Shown piece by piece: positions 61,381 to 64,000 of a stretch of DNA of 64,000 nucleotides. The first letter of the stretch is position 1. Each line of letters begins with the position of its first letter. The notes beneath the pieces are model-generated. The model did not search any database. It saw only the letters and a list, made by a program, of their open reading frames with translations, and was not told the DNA's origin. A program made the position numbers and the translations under genes. The stretch comes from Nostoc sp. XA010 (lineage in GTDB: Bacteria; Cyanobacteriota; Cyanobacteriia; Cyanobacteriales; Nostocaceae): assembly GCF_020829625.1 (NCBI RefSeq), contig NZ_JAIVFX010000012.1:62001-126000 (forward strand), in the 5' to 3' direction.

Positions 61381-64000
61381 CTAATGATCTGTCATCTTGC
61401 CTGGAAAGTTCAAGACACCATCTTGAGACTTTCCATGAAAACGCTGATCCCCCCCTTGCCCTAAGACCTTAGATTTTAGATCAAAACCTGGTTCTTCAGA
61501 AGGTACAAGACCGTTATTTCCTCTAGGAGGAACCTGACCTTTCTCAATAGCCCTTAGATGTTTTCCCTGTGAATCGAATCTTTCTCCAAGTTGAATTTGT
61601 TCTTTACCAAAAGAAACTTTACGACCATCTGCCGTTTGGAATACCGTATCAGGTTTAATCTCTCCCCAACTACTTGGTAGATTTATTGTCTGGTTAGATT
61701 CTTTTAGCTTCTTCTGAATGTCTGACTCAAGCTCTTTTGCTTTTTTGTTGATCCTCTCGAATTCTTCCAGCGCTAATCCTTCTAAGTCAGGATCACCTTT
61801 AGCCCCGTTAGCTGATTCATCTGCCTCATTCCGCGCTTTCTCAAGTTGTCGTTGCTGTTCACCAAAACTTCCTTTGTCCTCTCCAGAAAGTTTTTCTGTA
61901 TTTTCCTTGTCGTTAAGTAGTTTCTCAACTTCCTTAATTGTCGCACGCGACTCTGCTTTGGCTTTCGTTAAGTTTTCTCTCCGAACAGCAGCTAAGTCAG
62001 CATCAATCTGTTTTGCCTCTTCAGCAGCTGCTTCAGGATCGGTTTCTGCTTTTCCCTTAGCTTTAGTCAATCTCTCTTGAAGATCGGGTCTCTGCTTTAA
62101 CTCATTGGGATATGCATCTTGTATAACACCACAATTTGGACTGCAACGAATAATTTCCTTATTTACTGTAATTTCATGGTGACCATCAACTGTTGTTCGT
62201 TTAGCTCCTACTCCTGGCTCCACAGGCTTGACTTTACCAGGTTCACCAGGCTTAACTTCACCAGGCTTAACTTCACCTTCACCAGGTTTAACTTCTGGAT
62301 TGAGATTTGGATCGATCGCTGGCTCTCCAGTTTTCCCAGCCCCTTTAGCAAACTTCTCAGCGAGAAAGATTAGTACCAGTGTCAGCACACCTTCGGTAAT
62401 TTTTTCAGCCCGTTCTTCTTTGGTGAATTTTTTGCCCGTAATAGCATTTTCACCGATGATGCCTTCATAAATCGGCACTACCCCAATGACATCTCCAAGT
62501 GCAATAAATGGTAGTGCCATACCTAAGAGAAACTGTGCATACCAAGGGGTATCTTTTGGAAGCACAGAAACTAATTCCTTGTAACGAACCACTAATCGGG
62601 AGCCGAACGCATAGACCAAAAATATTATCCCAACAACCGCGGCGACGGCAAGAATTAGTGGCCACCCAAAAGCCACTCCAAATGCAACTGCAATTATTGC
62701 GGCAATGCCAACAACAACTATCGCAAAAATTGCCAAGCCTTTTAAAACTGAGAGCAATCCTTTACCAATACCACTCCAGATTGAGCCTTGTGCATTGTCA
62801 ACTGCATCTTTTGCAGCCTTCTCAAAATCTCCAGGTGCTTTGGTCTCCATTTCCGCATGGCTGCTGAGTCCTTTATCGACTTGAGTGCGGATATCAGTTT
62901 GTGACTGGTCTTTTGCTTTGTTCCATCCTTGCTTGGTTTCATCGATCTTTTGTTGTAGACCATCGCCGTACTGCTGCACTGCTTGTTGGGCTGCATCCCG
63001 TCCCGTCGCTAAGGTATCTGTGAAAAGTTTAGTTGTATCTGACTGCATCTGCGACAAACCACTATTCGTCGAAGATAAGACTTGGTTCGTTGAAGTCTGA
63101 AACTTCTGGCTAGCAGCCTCAATTTCGGTAGCAAAGCTTGTCTCTAACTTGCCTAATTGTCCCCCCATCTCCGCAACCTGTTCTCCCAGCATTGCTTCTA
63201 GTTGCAGTCTTCCTTGACGGAAAGGCTTACTTACTTGCTGTCCAGCACCTTGTAATGCCGCAGGATCGAGATGTGGCTGTCCGTCCGCTTGATGTAGCTG
63301 GTCTATCGCGCCAGTCACACCTTGGTCGAATTGTTGCAAAGATTGGGCTTCAGCTACGTCTATCTGCCCAACCATCATTTGTCCTAGCTGCTGTGCTGCC
63401 TGCTGTGCCTGTTGCCCTGACTGCTGCAAAGCAGGAATAACTTGTCCCTTTAGTTGCTCCAAAGATGCTAGTGCTTGTGCTTGCAACGTATCAAGACTTT
63501 GCAGGCGCTGATTTCCCGCCGTTTGGATTGCATTAATTGTACTTGTCACTCCCTGTTGGATGCTTTGTTCTACCTGAGTAGTGCTACCGCCAAGCGAATC
63601 TGCTAGCTTTTTCCCTTCGCCGCGTAAAGTTTGTGCTGTTTTTTGTGCGGCTTGGATTGCGCCCTGTACCAATTCTTCCGCGTTGCTGCGTATTTTATTT
63701 ACTACTTCCGCCGCCGCGCTCATAGTAGCTTCTCTCGCAGCTTTTCGTTCTTCAGGCGTGCTGCCCTGTCCCTGCGCTTTTTGTTGGGCGATGGCGTTAA
63801 TCCGACCGATGGTCTCACTTGATGATTTACGAACTCGCTCTGCCTCAATCTCTCCATTTTTTTCAGCTTGGCTAGCAGGCTCTTCCGCCGCTTTCATCGC
63901 TGCCTGACGTTTATCCTCACCTTGCTTACGCAGTGCTTCCAGTGCTTTTTCCCCATCAGCATGAGCGACAGCTTTTTGGCTATCCATTTCGGTAGTAATG
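61381..64000 (-). CDS. CIS cargo/polymorphic toxin-like protein, 5-prime partial
   Basis: Open to the window edge; ATG 63987 may or may not be the start, since the frame has no stop before it. At least 868 residues. The first 400 are helical coiled-coil, rich in Ala, Gln and Glu (SIQQGVTSTINAIQTAGNQR). Then come hydrophobic segments at about 408-460 (LAIFAIVVVGIAAIIAVAFG) and 485-540, and a charged tail with KPGE repeats. A C-terminal region after about 600 (EITVNKEIIRCSPNCGVIQD, LPSSWGEIKPDTVFQTADGR, then QRFHGKSQDGVLNFPG) resembles toxin ends. Similar coiled-coil/membrane proteins near CIS loci carry an N-terminal DUF4157 domain, which could lie outside the window. Function inferred. Confidence 0.65.
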   Translation of the reverse strand, partial: ITTEMDSQKAVAHADGEKALEALRKQGEDKRQAAMKAAEEPASQAEKNGEIEAERVRKSSSETIGRINAIAQQKAQGQGSTPEERKAAREATMSAAAEVVNKIRSNAEELVQGAIQAAQKTAQTLRGEGKKLADSLGGSTTQVEQSIQQGVTSTINAIQTAGNQRLQSLDTLQAQALASLEQLKGQVIPALQQSGQQAQQAAQQLGQMMVGQIDVAEAQSLQQFDQGVTGAIDQLHQADGQPHLDPAALQGAGQQVSKPFRQGRLQLEAMLGEQVAEMGGQLGKLETSFATEIEAASQKFQTSTNQVLSSTNSGLSQMQSDTTKLFTDTLATGRDAAQQAVQQYGDGLQQKIDETKQGWNKAKDQSQTDIRTQVDKGLSSHAEMETKAPGDFEKAAKDAVDNAQGSIWSGIGKGLLSVLKGLAIFAIVVVGIAAIIAVAFGVAFGWPLILAVAAVVGIIFLVYAFGSRLVVRYKELVSVLPKDTPWYAQFLLGMALPFIALGDVIGVVPIYEGIIGENAITGKKFTKEERAEKITEGVLTLVLIFLAEKFAKGAGKTGEPAIDPNLNPEVKPGEGEVKPGEVKPGEPGKVKPVEPGVGAKRTTVDGHHEITVNKEIIRCSPNCGVIQDAYPNELKQRPDLQERLTKAKGKAETDPEAAAEEAKQIDADLAAVRRENLTKAKAESRATIKEVEKLLNDKENTEKLSGEDKGSFGEQQRQLEKARNEADESANGAKGDPDLEGLALEEFERINKKAKELESDIQKKLKESNQTINLPSSWGEIKPDTVFQTADGRKVSFGKEQIQLGERFDSQGKHLRAIEKGQVPPRGNNGLVPSEEPGFDLKSKVLGQGGDQRFHGKSQDGVLNFPGKMTDH

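Noticed and set aside
62119..62470. Plus-strand frames within the cargo-like gene
   Set aside because: They mirror KPGE and Pro/Gly repeats of the real minus-strand gene.

Overview
The window reads as the chromosome of a filamentous, probably heterocyst-forming cyanobacterium of the Nostoc/Anabaena group. The evidence is dense GCGATCGC (HIP1) octamers, many heptamer tandem repeats and MITE-like elements, a CpcT-type phycobiliprotein lyase, cyanophycinase, carotenoid genes, a XisF-type recombinase and a CyRepA1-type replication gene. All assignments come from reading the sequence and translations; no database search was run.

Layout. 1-31 kb is ordinary chromosome loosely seeded with mobile repeats: a PstS end, decayed VOC and SDR scraps, a DMT transporter/HAD/TauE run, a decayed crtW-like ketolase directly in front of a crtX-like glycosyltransferase, cyanophycinase, a TonB gene divergent from exbB-exbD, a type II thioesterase, a NACHT NTPase, a hicB gene with a ruined hicA, a globin, a carotenoid oxygenase, miaB, two Uma2 nucleases, two different threonine synthases (one beside a MoaD/ThiS-like protein), a collapsed SLH/OprB porin, and cpcT.

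30.86-40.1 kb is an accessory island beginning at tRNA-Cys(GCA). It holds a tyrosine integrase behind a cluster of CTGGGGTAAA sites, an N-truncated second tyrosine recombinase, an N-truncated XisF-like serine recombinase, a CyRepA1-like plasmid replication gene broken by one in-frame TAA, a WD40 fragment cut by an IS5-like relic, and an IS4-like relic. It looks like an integrated and decaying plasmid or integrative element.

40.5-64 kb is a contractile injection system (CIS) locus. A leftward block carries cap/terminator (Pvc16-like), sheath, two inner tube proteins, two paralogous small assembly proteins, a 44-residue DUF6760-like protein missed by length cut-offs, and a repeat-rich FHA protein. 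A rightward block carries a histidine kinase, a NarL-type regulator, a membrane pseudokinase fused to a PstS-like binding domain, a second FHA protein, a 77-residue protein, a third tube protein, a long tape-measure-like protein, a CIS tube adaptor (Pvc7-like), a VgrG-like spike and a PAAR tip. Beyond these lie an orphan ParD-like antitoxin, a small acidic protein and, running off the window, a long coiled-coil/membrane protein that looks like a CIS cargo toxin. Genes for gp25-like, Pvc11/12-like and AAA+ components are not in the window. The unusual feature is the phospho-signalling set (kinase, regulator, pseudokinase-PstS fusion, two FHA proteins) embedded in the structural locus, which suggests that assembly or firing is tied to an envelope or nutrient signal; that link is inference.
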